The notes: generated by a model not told the origin, from the sequence alone. A stretch of DNA of 64,000 nt from Cricetomys ansorgei (GCA_026225945.1 JAMJFZ010001815.1:728001-792000), one strand, 5' to 3'. Positions 37,301 through 46,305 are shown, numbered from the stretch's first letter. Numbers and translations: made by a program.

Positions 37301-40300
37301 GCTCTTCCCTTCTAGGCTGTCATTTCGCTGATGGAGATGGGCTTTGATGAGAAGGAAGTGATCGATGCACTCCGAGTGAACAACAACCAGCAGAATGCTG
37401 CTGTGAGTGCCAGCAAATTGCACTTGGGCCTCTGATACCTCATGTGGCATGTATTGGGAATGCCCCTTACACAGTTGGTCATGGCACTTTTTATGTGGAA
37501 TATTAGGGCAGGTGGTTCAGACAGAAACAGAAATTTCTGGATTCACATGTTTTTTGTGTGCGTATTTTGTGGGTTATTAACTGTTAAGATTGCCTGTGGG
37601 ACGGTGGAGGTGGTGCATGTCTTTAATTCCAGCACTTACGAGGCAGAGGCATGTGTATCTATGAGTTCAAAGCTAGCCTGGGCTACAGAGTGAGTTCCAG
37701 GACAGCCAAGGCTATACAGAGAAACCTTGTCTCAAAAAAATAAAACAAAAATTTGAACCCCATGCCATGAATACAGCAGCAGCTAACAGGCTGTCTGTCC
37801 AGGGAGGACTCTGATGGGCCTGTGACCTCCTCACTTGTGTATGGAGTTGAGGCTCAGACAATTGAGACACAGTTCTGGATCCAGACTTTCCAGGCTTGTT
37901 GGTTGTGGAGAGAGATTGTCATACTGGGGTTCCCGAAAACAAAGCCAGATATTGGGAACTGTGTTATGACCAGGGCCATAACAGTGGTCAAACTGAACTG
38001 CAATGCTGGATCTGCTAAGAAAACCAGATTAGTACTTCCTTCTGTCTCTGTCCTGGCTGAATGTAGACCAGGTTTGTTCATGCTAGAGTCCGTTCCAGGC
38101 ATGGCAGCCATAGGAGCTTGTGGAGAAAGCCACAGGCCACAGGTAGGGACAGGTGAGCCTCGGTTATTTTGAGAAAGAACTAACAGCTCCTCTGATGTTC
38201 TTGGGTTTTTAGTGTGAATGGCTGCTGGGGGACCGGAAGCCATCCCCTGAGGAGTTGGACCAGGGCATCGATCCCAATAGCCCTCTCTTTCAGGCCATCC
38301 TGGACAACCCAGTGGTGCAGCTGGGTCTGACAAACCCTAAGACACTGCTAGGTATGTGTGTCTACTTAGGCTAGCTTGTGTGTGGGACACATGGTGGGTG
38401 GGTTTCCTGCCACAAGACACAGGTGCTAGTGAGATGATTTGGGCACTACTACTGTGCTGTGCAGGCTGGCTTCTGCAAGGTATATGCTTCTGAAAGCCTG
38501 GGAGGGGGACTTGAGAAGAGCAGAGCAGTGGCCTGAGAGCACGGGAATAAGAGATGAGACGGTGTGGTTTGGCTTTTGCTTATTATTTATAATAGACTTC
38601 ATTGATAATTATTTTTACTTGTGATATATATTTATATATTAAAAACCCACATAATGGGGCTAGCAAGGTGGATTAGTGAGTAAGAGTATTTGCTGCCCAG
38701 TCTGAGTTTGACCCCTGGAAACCAAATGGTAAAAGGTGAGAACCAACTTCTGCTTGGACACTGTGGCATATGCATGCCTCTCTAAATAAATAAATGCCTA
38801 AAATATAAATAAAATCTAAGTTTATAACTTTAAAAAGTAGTAGAACTGAATAGCTACACATACCATTCATTCGTAAACAGTACAGTTAGCCGCTTGTAGT
38901 GGCATGCCTATAATCTCAGTGCTTGAAAGGCAGAGGCGGGAGAACTGAGAGGTCAAGGCCAACCTGGGGTGTAGTCCGAGACCCTGTTGCAACCTTTCCC
39001 CACACAGCAGTCATCATTGGTGTCCGCAGTATTGGTTCCAGAACTGTGTGCGGATACTCAGGTCTCTTTTATCGTGAGCATAGAGACTGATGTGGCTTAC
39101 ACCTGCAGTCCCAGAGAAGGACAGAGTTCCAGGCCAGCCTGAGCGAAGAGTGAGACCTTGTCTTAAAGAAACAACAGAGAAAGCATAGTATTGCTTATGC
39201 TCTCTACATTCCTTCGGGCTTCTAATATAAGTAAATGCTAGGAGAGTGGCTGTGATTCTGAATTGTTCAGGGATAATAACAAGATGAAAAGTCCACATGT
39301 GTTTGTGTACATGCACATTTTTTCTTGAATTTTTTTGTTTGCTTGATTTTTTGGAGACAGGGTCTGGCTATGTAACCTTGTGAATCAAGGTGGGCCTTTT
39401 CTCAGTATTTTAGTCCTGAGTGCAGAGGGCTGACCCATCCAGTCCAGTTGCTCACTAGTCCCTTTGAGCCCTCACATGCCCTTCCCATACATCACCATTC
39501 CCTTGCATACAAGAATGGCCATGACCCTGAGGACCTGTGGACCTTCCTTGGCTTTCCTATAGGGTTTGGACACTTTTATACATATTTTCTGTCTGTTACT
39601 TGCCCCTGCCTTATAATGTGGTGTAACTTTTTAGGCTACCTCTTTGGCTTACTGTGGCATCTCCTGTGAGGTGTTGTAAGCTATTCCATGGGTCAGGGAT
39701 GACTGTATCCTGCTGTCCAATGGTGTGGGTGTTATTTCCTTGTATGCAGAAGCTTGTTGCCGTTCCTCAGTGTATATGGGCTCCTGTGAGCTAGGTTTCC
39801 AGGGCTAAGGGAGCACTAAGAGAAGGCATGGTTGCCTGGACCCTAATGTGTCCCTCTGCTTCCTGGTCTTAGGTGAAGCTCACCAGCAGTGTGTGGTGGG
39901 TGGCAAGGGGCTTCCACCTGTCTTCATGTCCCTTCTCCTTCTGGGTTCTTCCTTTCTTCATTTGTTGAGAAAGTCCTTCACATTCTGAACACTGGCCCTT
40001 CCTAGCTTATTGTGTGTGTTGTTCCATTTCTGATTTTATGTTAAGTAGCTTTTCGAAACAGAAGTTGTTTCCTTCAACTTGAAAGGTGCCTGTTTCTTTT
40101 ATGTTCAGAAAGATTTCTCTTAGGTTGTTGGAGAGTTTTGGAGTTTCTTCTCTTAAGTCCATCATTTAGCTGAAAGTTGTGTGTGTGTGTGTGGGGGGGG
40201 TATGTGTACATGTGTGATGTGTGTGTGCAGGTGTATGGTTGTAGCTTGCATGGTGTAAGGAACAGAGTTTCCCTGTGTGTATTTGAGGCTATGTCTTCAG

Positions 40301-43300
40301 TGTTTTCACTGTCACTGGTCCTTTCACACTGAAAACACCTTTCCTCTCCCCCTGCCAGGCTGTTTGTTGTCCTTAGAAATTAGTAGATGTTGTCTTGGGA
40401 TCTGACCAAAGGATGTTTATATATTTATTTATTTTAGTTTGTGCTGGGAGTGCAGGGTGCCTGATATGTTAAGTACATGCTCTATGACTGAGCTTTCTTT
40501 TTGTATGTCACTGTAGACCTTGTGTGTAGGTTAGTATGTTTTAAGGTACATTTGGTCAGATAAAATAAGTTCTCCCTTCACTTTAGGTACTGGGTGTTCA
40601 GTCATTTTTAGACTATCCCGTATATATTTAGCTAGTGTCACCTCTTTCTCCCTTTTCTGAAGTAAATCACCCATGGTGAGCATCCTTAGTCTGTACTTGG
40701 TGGGGTCTGGGCCGATGGGACAGGATCCTGGGGTGTGGACTGCTTGCCTGTTCACAGGGCAAGGCATCAGCACTCTTCGTAACAGGACTGAGTTGGCTGT
40801 GGCAGTGGGCACATGCTCTCAGCTGCATCTGCACTGCAGGGTTGGTGCTGTCCCTGCAGTGCTCCTGTGAAGGTCCACAACAGCCGGGTGGCCTGCTTGT
40901 GCTGTTTTCTGTAGGGATACACACCTCTCTCAAGCTTTAATTAGATATTTTTGATAATGTTTAATAGTAAAATAAAACAAACTATTTTGGGCTAGTGAGA
41001 TGGCTCAGTGAGAAAAGATGCTTGCTACCAAATCTGACAACTTGAGATTGAGCCCTGGAACTCGGAGTCGGAGAGAATCAGCTCCTACAGATTGTCCTCT
41101 GCCCTCCCTCATGCCCTCAGGCATGGCCTCCCAATAGATAAAGAAATTAGTTTTAAAAATCAAGAAATCCCCAAGCCATGATCTTTATGTTTTAGCAGAA
41201 ATAACTTTACTTTAGAAAATTTGTAGGTAGAAGTCACCTTGAACCCCCCTCACGGGTGTCATTCTGGTGCTTCTATTTTTCAGGGTCTTGTTACCTAGCC
41301 CTGGCTGGCCTGGTGCTTGCTATGAAGCTTAGGCTGGCCTCAAACATGTATTGTCCTCCCACCTTAGCCTTTCATATGCTAGGTGTGCGCCACTGTGCCT
41401 GACTTCTAGGCTTCTGGGTGTCTGTCAGTAGGACGGTGTTCTGCAGTATTGCTTGTGATTCTTACACATCACACCCTGCTCTTTCTCTATAGTCCTTACC
41501 ATCTGAGACTATTGGTTCTGTGGATGTACTGTGTTATTCCGACAGTATGGTACCGCTGTGGTGGCAAGCCTTTCTTGTGCCCTGTGATTGGGTACAGCTT
41601 GTACTTCCCATAGATGAGCAGCGTCAGGATGACCAAGTCAGAGACTGGGCACCTGAGCTCTTGCTTCTTTTGTCTTGTCTGCCTGTTCTCCCTTCTACCA
41701 TTGCCACCAAATATGAAAACACCTACTCCCTCCATTGCCAAAGGCCTGATTGCTTAACTATTGAGTACTGTGTCTTAGCACTGTGGAATACCTTCTGTTG
41801 GCTGTCTGTATCTCTTTTACATATTGCCCTGAGTATTAGATATTTGTTTTTCAATTGTGACACTTATTTTAGAACAGCTTGTGTGTGTGAAGAATGCCCA
41901 GTGCCACCTGGTACAGACCTTTCAGATGCTCCTTATCTTGTAGGGTCACTGTGTATATACACATGTATGTATTAGTGTGTGTGCAGATGAATGTGATCCT
42001 GTGGATGCCAGAGGTTAACCTTGGGTGTCATTTCTCAGGTGCCCACCACGTTGGTTACATTATTTATGTGTATGGGGAGGGCATGCACGGCATGTGGAGG
42101 TTGAAGGACAATTTGTAGGAGTTGGTTTCTTCCTTCCACCTTGTGCACCCCTGGGATTGAACTCAGGTCGTCAGACTTGGTGGCAAACTCCTTTACCTGG
42201 TAAGCCATTTTGCAAGCTCTTTTTGTTTTTTGAGACAAGGTCTTTCATTGGTGTGAAAATTGCTGAGTAGGCTAGGCTGACTAGCCAGTAAGCCCCAGGA
42301 TCCTTCTGTACTGGTATTACCTCCCCAGTACTGGTATTACAAGTGTGTGCTATCATGCCCTGCTTTTTGTTTTTGTTTTTCAAAGTTGGATTTCTCTGTC
42401 CTGGAACTCACTCTGTAGAACAGGCTGGCCTCAAACTCACAGAGATTCACCTGCCTCTTGTCTCCTGAGTGCTGGGTTTAAAGGCGTGTGCCAATACTGC
42501 CTGACTCCCTGCTTTTTATATGGGTGCTGGTGACTAAATCAGGTTTTTATGCTTGCAGGGCAGATGCTTTTATCCACTTAGTCATCTCCCTTGGTCCTAA
42601 TTTTGTGAAACCATAGAAAATCAAAAGTATTCATTTTGAAGAAAAGCCTTGTTACATTTTTATTTTTATGGTTTAGTGATGGACCCAGGGCCTGTGTATG
42701 CTGAGCAAGTGATTGCTTTTGAGCTGTACCCCCACCCCCCCGTGGCATGTTCTCTGTGCTAGGATTGAGCATGTAGGTTTTTCCAAGCTGATGGTGTTAA
42801 ATCTGCTGGAGCATATTCGTATCATGGGTTCTGCACATGGCCATTTCCTATGATGTGTGGAAAGGAGAGTTGCTGGCTGACTTCTGAGTCTTGCTGATGG
42901 CTTTCCAGAGTTAGGGTGCTATGAGTCCAGGCTTTTGACTGTCCCACTGATGGACTATGTGCCGGAATACTGTGAGCACACAGCGGTTAACTGTTTTGTT
43001 AAAGATGTAAGCAAGGGCAGCTGTCCACCCTGCTAATGGGCCATGAGTTGGGGTACTGTGGTCACACAGGCAGTCTGCCACCCTGCTGATGGCCCCTCAG
43101 GTCTGTTTAGTCAACAGCTCAGCCACATGGTTGGGTCTTAAGGATGAGTGCCAGGGTCAGCAGTTAGTTCTTTGTGTCTTTGTTCCCTTTCACGACAGGG
43201 CCATTGAGAAAGGCTCAGTATGCTCGTTGGTGTTTGGGTGCTATCACTCAGTTCTGTTGTCTTCCCACAGCATTTGAAGACATGCTGGAGAACCCACTTA

Positions 43301-43386
43301 ACAGCACTCAGTGGATGAATGACCCAGAGACGGGCCCGGTCATGCTGCAGATCTCTAGAATCTTCCAGACACTGAATCGCACGTAG
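22482..43386 (+). CDS. UBAC1: UBAC1 (KPC2/GBDR1), complete coding region in ten exons
   Basis: Ubiquitin-associated domain protein 1 is the non-catalytic subunit of the KPC ubiquitin ligase. It partners RNF123 (KPC1) in the cytoplasm, where the complex ubiquitinates p27/CDKN1B in G1, and it binds ubiquitin and the proteasome (family knowledge). Coding exons: 22482-22619, 27434-27554, 28764-28837, 33440-33547, 34566-34668, 34934-35042, 36215-36446, 37316-37402, 38213-38351, 43271-43386. They join in phase to 1227 nt (408 residues plus TAG), close to the human 405. Visible domains: N-terminal ubiquitin-like region (about 10-95); UBA1 (about 187-230, with LTEMGFPES and the AMEWLIEH end); an Ala/Thr-rich linker; UBA2 (about 293-333, with [11 protein letters not shown] and CEWLLGD); C-terminal STI1-like segment (about 358-400, NPVVQLGL to SRIFQTL). 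All introns are GT-AG. The start has G at -3 and lies in a CpG island. No break is seen. Confidence 0.97.
25140..25500 (-). repeat. Diverged rodent interspersed repeat, family not assigned
   Basis: Carries GGATGGTGCCATTACATTTA, CCCTCACAGACACCCAGAAG and CATTAACCATCA, the order seen inverted in the element at 55555-55894. Both seem to be copies of one common rodent repeat whose name I cannot fix. Confidence 0.5.
26987..27340 (+). mobile_element. B4 SINE with CA/CG tail
   Basis: tRNA-like head (CAGTGAGATAGCCCAGTCAG), GGGTCCCCAGCACCCGTGTA, B1-like middle (TGTAATGCCAGGACTGAGAT, GAGATGCTGTCTCAAAAAAT) and an ACACAC/CGCGCG tail at 27299-27335. Confidence 0.75.
27434..27554 (+). CDS. UBAC1: UBAC1 exon 2 (residues 47-86)
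   Basis: The acceptor CCCCCAG precedes [19 protein letters not shown] and the donor is GTAAGG. 121 nt, ends in phase 1. It begins Gly-Ala-His-Glu where human has Cys-Ala-His-Gly (human from memory). It completes most of the ubiquitin-like region. Confidence 0.95.
28320..28398 (+). repeat. (TG)n microsatellite
   Basis: About 20 TG units, then mixed TG/CA/CG alternation; it forms the tail of the adjacent antisense B4. Confidence 0.9.
28399..28676 (-). mobile_element. B4 SINE
   Basis: Antisense: TTTATTCATTGAGGCAGGGT, CTGGCCAGCCAGCTTGC, GTTCTGGGGATCTGAACTCC, and CACTGAGCCATCTTTCTAACC at its head. Confidence 0.75.
28764..28837 (+). CDS. UBAC1: UBAC1 exon 3 (residues 87-111)
   Basis: Acceptor TTTTCCCTAG, donor GTAAGT. 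It encodes [19 protein letters not shown] and VSAEEK, linking the ubiquitin-like region to a charged segment. 74 nt restores phase 0. Confidence 0.95.
29456..29643 (-). mobile_element. B2/B3-type SINE
   Basis: A/T-rich tail side first, then GAGACCAGAAGAGATC, GGAACTGAACTTAGGTC and TTAACTGCTGAGCCAG. Confidence 0.75.
31190..31850 (-). repeat. Old rodent interspersed repeat split by a B1
   Basis: Two halves (31190-31412 and 31568-31850) are continuous once the B1 is removed. Blocks such as GAATTTATTTTGGCTTACA, CCACTTCCTCTAACCAGGC and GATTAACCATTACA recall the mutator-derived repeats common in rodents. I cannot assign the family. Confidence 0.45.
31413..31567 (-). mobile_element. B1 SINE nested in an older repeat
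   Basis: Antisense B1 (TTTCAAGACAGGGTTTCTCT, GTCCTGGAACTCACTCTG) flanked by AAGATATATTCTTT (31399-31412) and AAGATATACTCTTT (31568-31581), a 14-base target-site duplication with one mismatch. Confidence 0.92.
32060..32290 (-). mobile_element. B1 SINE, longer than unit length
   Basis: Antisense B1 (GAGACAGGATTTCTCTTTGT, GGTCCTGGAACTTGCTCTTG) followed by an extra TGTGTAGCTCTTGC ... TGTAGACTAGGCTGAC segment before GCCTCCCAAGTGCTGGCA, i.e. part of a second monomer. Confidence 0.75.
32508..32582 (+). repeat. Pyrimidine-rich tract
   Basis: CCTCTCCTCCTCCTCTTCCT-type sequence in intron 3 of UBAC1. Confidence 0.8.
33440..33547 (+). CDS. UBAC1: UBAC1 exon 4 (residues 112-147)
   Basis: Acceptor TTCTCTGCAG, donor GTGAGT. 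It encodes a Lys/Gln-rich start ([10 protein letters not shown]), ILRATANLP, a variable [11 protein letters not shown] stretch and MRD. 108 nt, phase 0. Confidence 0.95.
33630..33768 (+). mobile_element. Old B1-type (PB1-like) SINE
   Basis: TAGTCCTAGCCTTTGAGAGG, GAGGCAGGAGGATGCTCTGA and a tail of CAAACAAACAAAAAA, with a run of C before it. Confidence 0.6.
34207..34340 (-). mobile_element. B1 SINE
   Basis: (TTTTG)n tail complement, then AGACCAGGCAGGTCTTGAAT, GAGATCTGCCTGCCTCTGAC and GGGATTAAAGGTG. Confidence 0.85.
34424..34541 (-). mobile_element. Old B1-type SINE just before UBAC1 exon 5
   Basis: GAAACAGGGTTTCAGTCAT, GGTCTCAAACTCCCAGCAAT, CAGGGATTACAAGTG. It ends about 25 bases before exon 5. 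Confidence 0.7.
34566..34668 (+). CDS. UBAC1: UBAC1 exon 5 (residues 148-181)
   Basis: Acceptor CTACTGCAG, donor GTATGA. It encodes [20 protein letters not shown] and [14 protein letters not shown], a predicted helical segment before UBA1. A B1-type SINE ends only about 25 bases upstream of the acceptor. Confidence 0.95.
34934..35042 (+). CDS. UBAC1: UBAC1 exon 6 (start of UBA1)
   Basis: Acceptor TCTCTTCAG, donor GTATGC. It encodes the acidic [12 protein letters not shown], then [19 protein letters not shown], the first UBA helices and the MGF-type ubiquitin-contact loop. 109 nt. The last codon is split and becomes His with exon 7. Reading through the donor would add only non-conserved residues. 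Confidence 0.95.
35137..35352 (-). mobile_element. B2/B3-type SINE
   Basis: AGAAGTCAGAAGAGGCCAGG, CCCCTGGAGCTGGAGTTACA and AACCTCTCAGTCATCTCTCT. Confidence 0.8.
35388..35566 (-). mobile_element. B2 SINE
   Basis: GATCCCCTGGAACTAGAGTT, GGGAATTGAACCCAGGTCCT, and TAACTGCTGAGCCATCTCTC at its head. Confidence 0.88.
35634..35682 (+). repeat. (TG)n and (TCTG)n microsatellite
   Basis: TG run followed by about four TCTG units. Confidence 0.9.
35683..35797 (-). mobile_element. Old B1-type SINE
   Basis: GGTCTTGAACTCCTGGGCTC, AATCCTCCTGCCTCAGGCTC and GAACCACCATACCTGGCT; closer to the ancestral 7SL-type monomer than to young B1. Confidence 0.7.
36215..36446 (+). CDS. UBAC1: UBAC1 exon 7 (end of UBA1, linker, start of UBA2)
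   Basis: Acceptor CCCCTTTCAG, donor GTACGT. It encodes [17 protein letters not shown] (third UBA1 helix), an Ala/Thr/Ser-rich linker ([19 protein letters not shown]), then the conserved [19 protein letters not shown] block. 232 nt, the longest coding exon. The three extra residues over human fall in the linker. Confidence 0.95.
37316..37402 (+). CDS. UBAC1: UBAC1 exon 8 (UBA2 core)
   Basis: Acceptor TCCCTTCTAG, donor GTGAGT. 87 nt, phase 0 at both ends. It encodes [20 protein letters not shown] and VNNNQQNAA, the MGF loop and second helix of UBA2. Skipping this symmetric exon would keep frame but remove the UBA2 core. Confidence 0.96.
37597..37750 (+). mobile_element. B1 SINE in UBAC1 intron 8
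   Basis: GGTGCATGTCTTTAATTCCA, GAGTTCCAGGACAGCCAAGG, CTATACAGAGAAACCTTGTC and an A-rich tail. It has the usual CTAyACAGAG form, unlike the GAGTTAC copies. Confidence 0.9.
38213..38351 (+). CDS. UBAC1: UBAC1 exon 9 (end of UBA2, start of STI1 region)
   Basis: Acceptor GGTTTTTAG, donor GTATGT. It encodes [18 protein letters not shown], then [20 protein letters not shown] and LTNPKTLL. 139 nt, ends in phase 1. Confidence 0.96.
38656..38825 (+). mobile_element. B3-type SINE
   Basis: GGGGCTAGCAAGGTGGATTA, CTGAGTTTGACCCCTGG, and an (AAAT)n-rich tail. Confidence 0.65.
38888..38996 (+). mobile_element. Old B1-type SINE
   Basis: GTAGTGGCATGCCTATAATC, AAAGGCAGAGGCGGGAG and CCGAGACCCTGTTGC. A related fragment lies at 39088-39176 (CAGTCCCAGAGAAGG, GAGACCTTGTCTTAAAG), and an antisense piece (GGAGACAGGGTCTGGCTATG) at 39345-39430. 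Confidence 0.6.
40180..40235 (+). repeat. (TG)n / poly(G) low-complexity tract
   Basis: GTGTGTGTGTGTG followed by eight G and mixed TG. Confidence 0.85.
40435..40505 (-). mobile_element. ID/B4 tRNA-like fragment
   Basis: GTGCTGGGAGTGCAGGGTGC ... CATGCTCTATGACTGAGCTT, the complement of the tRNA-like head. A similar fragment lies at 42660-42735. Confidence 0.5.
40989..41165 (+). mobile_element. B3-type SINE
   Basis: GGGCTAGTGAGATGGCTCAG, GAGATTGAGCCCTGG, and GTCCTCTGCCCTCC, with an A-rich tail. Confidence 0.75.
41276..41405 (-). mobile_element. Old B1-type SINE
   Basis: CAGGGTCTTGTTACCTAGCC, GCTTAGGCTGGCCTCAAACA, CTAGGTGTGCGCCACTGTGC. Confidence 0.65.
42062..42219 (-). mobile_element. B3-type SINE
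   Basis: AGGAGTTGGTTTCTTCCTTC, GATTGAACTCAGGTCGTCAG, TGGTAAGCCATTTTGC. Confidence 0.8.
42220..42597 (-). mobile_element. B4 SINE interrupted by a B1
   Basis: Left part 42220-42368 (GAGACAAGGTCTTTCATTGG, GCTGACTAGCCAGTAAGCCC, with a small TACTGGTATTAC duplication) and right part 42507-42597 (TATGGGTGCTGGTGACTAAA ... CTTAGTCATCTCCCTTGGTC). Confidence 0.75.
42369..42506 (-). mobile_element. B1 SINE nested in the B4
   Basis: Antisense B1 (CTGGAACTCACTCTGTAGAA, GGGTTTAAAGGCGTGTGCC) between 11-base CCCTGCTTTTT copies at 42358-42368 and 42507-42517. Confidence 0.9.
43271..43386 (+). CDS. UBAC1: UBAC1 exon 10, coding part with stop
   Basis: Acceptor CTTCCCACAG. It encodes [18 protein letters not shown] and the C-terminal [12 protein letters not shown], followed by TAG at 43384-43386. 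It completes the STI1-like segment. Confidence 0.96.
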
Positions 43387-43800
43387 GTGGTACCTACTGT
43401 GCTCCTTGGCTGCGCAGCCTCAGCAGCCTCTGAGGCAGTGGGCACAGGGCCCAGCCAGGATCTTGCCTGGATCACAGCTGTGAGGTGACTCTCCTTCCCT
43501 GACCTTACTGCTTATCAACTCTGCCACGTGGTTTGAAAATCACAGTCCTAGCTTTTGACAGGTGTTTACAGAAAGTGGCTGTTGCACTGGGAAGGTGAAT
43601 GATTGCTGCCCCGTCCCCTCCACATGCTCTGCTGGGCTCCTGAAGTGCTACTTGAATTGACCCTTAGGTGTTTGCTTGTGGAGCCCACTGTATTTTAAAG
43701 AAGGCATGTTCTGATCCAAAGTGTTAATGTCAAGTGTGCTAATTTAACCAGAGTGACTCACAGATGACTTCTTAATAAATAAACCCTTTTCCTATTTTCA
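43387..43800 (+). other. UBAC1: UBAC1 3' UTR with overlapping polyadenylation signals
   Basis: After TAG the transcript runs about 410 bases of unique sequence to two overlapping AATAAA hexamers (43774-43779 and 43778-43783). A GT-rich stretch (TTGTGTTACT) lies at 43801, so cleavage is likely near 43795-43802. The first SINE beyond the gene begins at about 43889. Confidence 0.8.
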
Positions 43801-43888
43801 GTTGTGTTACTCCATGGCAGCAAGGACATCACATGCATTCTCCTAGGCTGTGTGCATTCTGTCTCTGCCTGGAGTAGGTGTTGTTGCC

Positions 43889-44036
43889 ATTCTTTTTTTC
43901 TGAGGCAGGGTTTCTTTGTGTGGCCCTGGCTTTCCTGGAACTTGCTCTGTAGACCAGACTGGTCTCAAATTCGGATCTGCCTGCTTCGGCTTCCTGAGTG
44001 TTGGGGTTAAAGGCGTGGCCCACCACCACTACCGGC
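43889..44036 (-). mobile_element. B1 SINE just downstream of UBAC1
   Basis: CTGAGGCAGGGTTTCTTTGT, TTTCCTGGAACTTGCTCTGT, GGGGTTAAAGGCGTGG. Confidence 0.9.
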
Positions 44037-44187
44037 TTTCATTGCCACTACTTTACCTGGGGAATCTTGAGCTTCTGGGCCAGGCTCAAGTTGGGTTTGG
44101 GGGCTGAGACATTGCTGGAACCAGACCTTTCCCCCAGGTACAGCTCGTAGAACAGGGAAGTCTCCTTCTGCCATCCTTTCTTCTTTT

Positions 44188-44388
44188 TCTTAAATATATG
44201 TATTTTTTAAATTCATGTATGTGCACACACTCACAGGCAAACATACTTGCGCATGTGCCTTGTGCTACAATGCACAATTCAGGAATTGGTTCTTTCCTTC
44301 GACCATGGTCCCAGGGATCAAACACAGGTCGTCAGGCTTGTGTTACAGACACTTTTTTAAAATACCTTCTGACTCATCTTGCTGGCCC
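44188..44388 (-). mobile_element. B3-type SINE
   Basis: GGAATTGGTTCTTTCCTTCG, CAGGGATCAAACACAGGTCG, CTGACTCATCTTGCTGGCCC. Confidence 0.8.
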
Positions 44389-44584
44389 ATGAACATGAGT
44401 CCTCTTCCTGTGATCCCTGCTCAGTGTTTCTGTGTAAAGCACTAGGCTCTCAAGTGTGTTTAAGCATTTCTATGAAGCAGCCACACCTGCATAACCTCCA
44501 CCTCCCAGGTGAGCCGTAGACAGAGCCACAGCCTTGGCACTCACCCTGCTGCAGCTGAGCTAGAAAGCTCTAAGAATGTATGTA

Positions 44585-44815
44585 GGTCTGAGAAGCAGTT
44601 CAGTGGGTGAAGAGCTTGCTGTACCAGTGTGAGGACCTGAGCTTGGATCCCTAGCACCCATGGAAAAGCCAGGCATTTTGGCACATGTATGTAACCCCAT
44701 GTTTAGAGAGGGTAAGTGGAGTTTTGATCCTGGGGCTAAAAAGAGGCTGGAAAGTACTAGAGGCAGATAACCCAACATTGACTTCTGGAGTCTGTGTGTA
44801 GGCATACATACAACA
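44585..44815 (+). mobile_element. B4-type SINE
   Basis: GAGAAGCAGTTCAGTGGGTG, GAGCTTGGATCCCTAGCACC, AAAGCCAGGCATTTTGGCAC. Confidence 0.7.
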
Positions 44816-44897
44816 AAGACTAAGCCGCTGCCAGTTCCATGCCAGGGTGGATCTGCCTAGTGAGTTGAAGAGTCATGGTTCAGAAGTTCCGAAGGAG

Positions 44898-45243
44898 GGT
44901 GGAGAGATGGCTCAGTACTTAATAGCACTTTTGGGTCAGGTGGTGGCACACTCCTTTAATCCCAGCACTGGGGAGGCAGAGGCAAGGGTGATCTCTGAGT
45001 TCAAGGCCAGCCTGGTCTACAGAGTGAGTTCCAGGACACCAGAGTTACAGCAGAGAAGCCCTGTCTCGAAAAACAAAAACAATAATAATTATACTTGCTG
45101 CTCTGGCAGAGAGCTTAAGTTTAATTCCCAGCATCTACATTGGGTGGATCACAACCACCTAACTCCCAACCCCAGCTCTAGGAGATCTGCTCTCCTCTTC
45201 TAGCCTCCGTACACACATCCAAATTAAAATAAAAATCTTTATA
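44898..45243 (+). mobile_element. B2 SINE interrupted by a B1
   Basis: The head GGTGGAGAGATGGCTCAGTA (44898-44930) continues at about 45090 with TTGCTGCTCTGGCAGAGAGC, GTTTAATTCCCAGC and an AATAAAAATC tail. Confidence 0.85.
44931..45089 (+). mobile_element. B1 SINE nested in the B2
   Basis: GGGTCAGGTGGTGGCACACT, TTTAATCCCAGCACTGGGGA, GAGTTCCAGGACACCAGAGT and an AAACAATAATAA tail; has the GAGTTACAGCAGAG variant. Confidence 0.9.
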
Positions 45244-45664
45244 AAGCCTTAAGGAACCACCTCTAGGGGTTATGGAGGCCATGGGGAATGTCCTGATACT
45301 CTGGGCCTTTGTTTAGGATTTGTGTGTGTGTGGTGTGTGTGTGCGAGCACACATTCTGCAACACAAGTAGTTGCATCACAAGTCCTCAGAGTGGCCAAGT
45401 TGACAAGCAGCTGTGCCCATGTGATAGTTTGAGAAGCTAAGACAAAATAGTTCTGTAAAGCACCTTCATTTGGAGAGAATGGATTTCCTGCTCTTGGCTG
45501 TTCTCACAGATGTGTTTCCCCTGCTAGCATGCCTTCTGTGGCCCACTTTTAGCCCAAGAGACCTGAGATGACAAATGCACTTTCTTTAATCCCAACTTCT
45601 GGTAAGCACAGAACACTGTTTCAGTTGGATTGTAATTTTAGACATTAAAAAGAATATTTAATTG

Positions 45665-45798
45665 TGCATGGTGTGTGAGAGAGAGAGTGCTTGTGAACCA
45701 ACATTCATACATGAAGGTCAGGACACTTGGTGGGTTCTAGGTATCTAACTCAGGTCATCAGGCTCACGTGCAAACTGAACTGATGCCCCAGCTCTGAA
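45665..45798 (-). mobile_element. Degraded B3-type SINE
   Basis: TATCTAACTCAGGTCATCAG and CTGATGCCCCAGCTCTG are the readable parts. Confidence 0.5.
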
Positions 45799-46224
45799 TC
45801 AGTTTTAATACACTGTGGAGTTCTGGAAAGAACCACAGTGGTGGTAACCATGGCTGCCCTGGGGGCTCGGAGAGTAACTACCCTAGTGCCAAATTTCCAC
45901 TTCTGCTTTGGCCACTGGGGAGTGTATACGGCATTGTTGTTCTGCCTGCTACTTGATATACATTCCCTTGTGGAGTCTTTTGGGTGAACACTCTCTGGCA
46001 GTCATTGTTTAGGGCCAGTGCTTCATAGCTGGCAAAGCATGGAATTTGTCATTCTGTATGTAGATTTGGATTGAAAGCTGGGACACAGAGAGAGGAAAAA
46101 CATCTGTGCCTTGAACTGTTTTTTTTAAGCTCAGCTTGTATCTCAACTGGTGATGACCAAGTGACTTCTTAGCTAGTTGGGGGGGTTGGGTGGCTCTGAG
46201 TTGTGGCTGTTGGTGATGAGGGAT

Positions 46225-46305
46225 GGTGATAGGTGTTAGATATATAGTGTATGTATGTTACATAGTATAGTATACATGGTATATATTGTATATAGTATAT
46301 TGTGG
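46225..46305. repeat. AT-rich TATAGTATA-type microsatellite
   Basis: Irregular (TA/GTATA) repeats; a similar TA/TG tract follows the (TG)n at 47105-47210. Confidence 0.8.

Larger units (their letters stand above)
38352..43270 (+). other. UBAC1: UBAC1 intron 9
   Basis: 4.9 kb with old B1/B3/B4/ID fragments (listed separately), a TG run at 40180-40235 and a B1 nested in a B4 (42220-42597). Unique stretches 39430-40180, 40560-40985, 41410-42060 and 42740-43260 show no gene or strong motif. Introns 7 (36447-37315) and 8 (37403-38212) are otherwise plain, apart from the B1 in intron 8. Confidence 0.8.
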
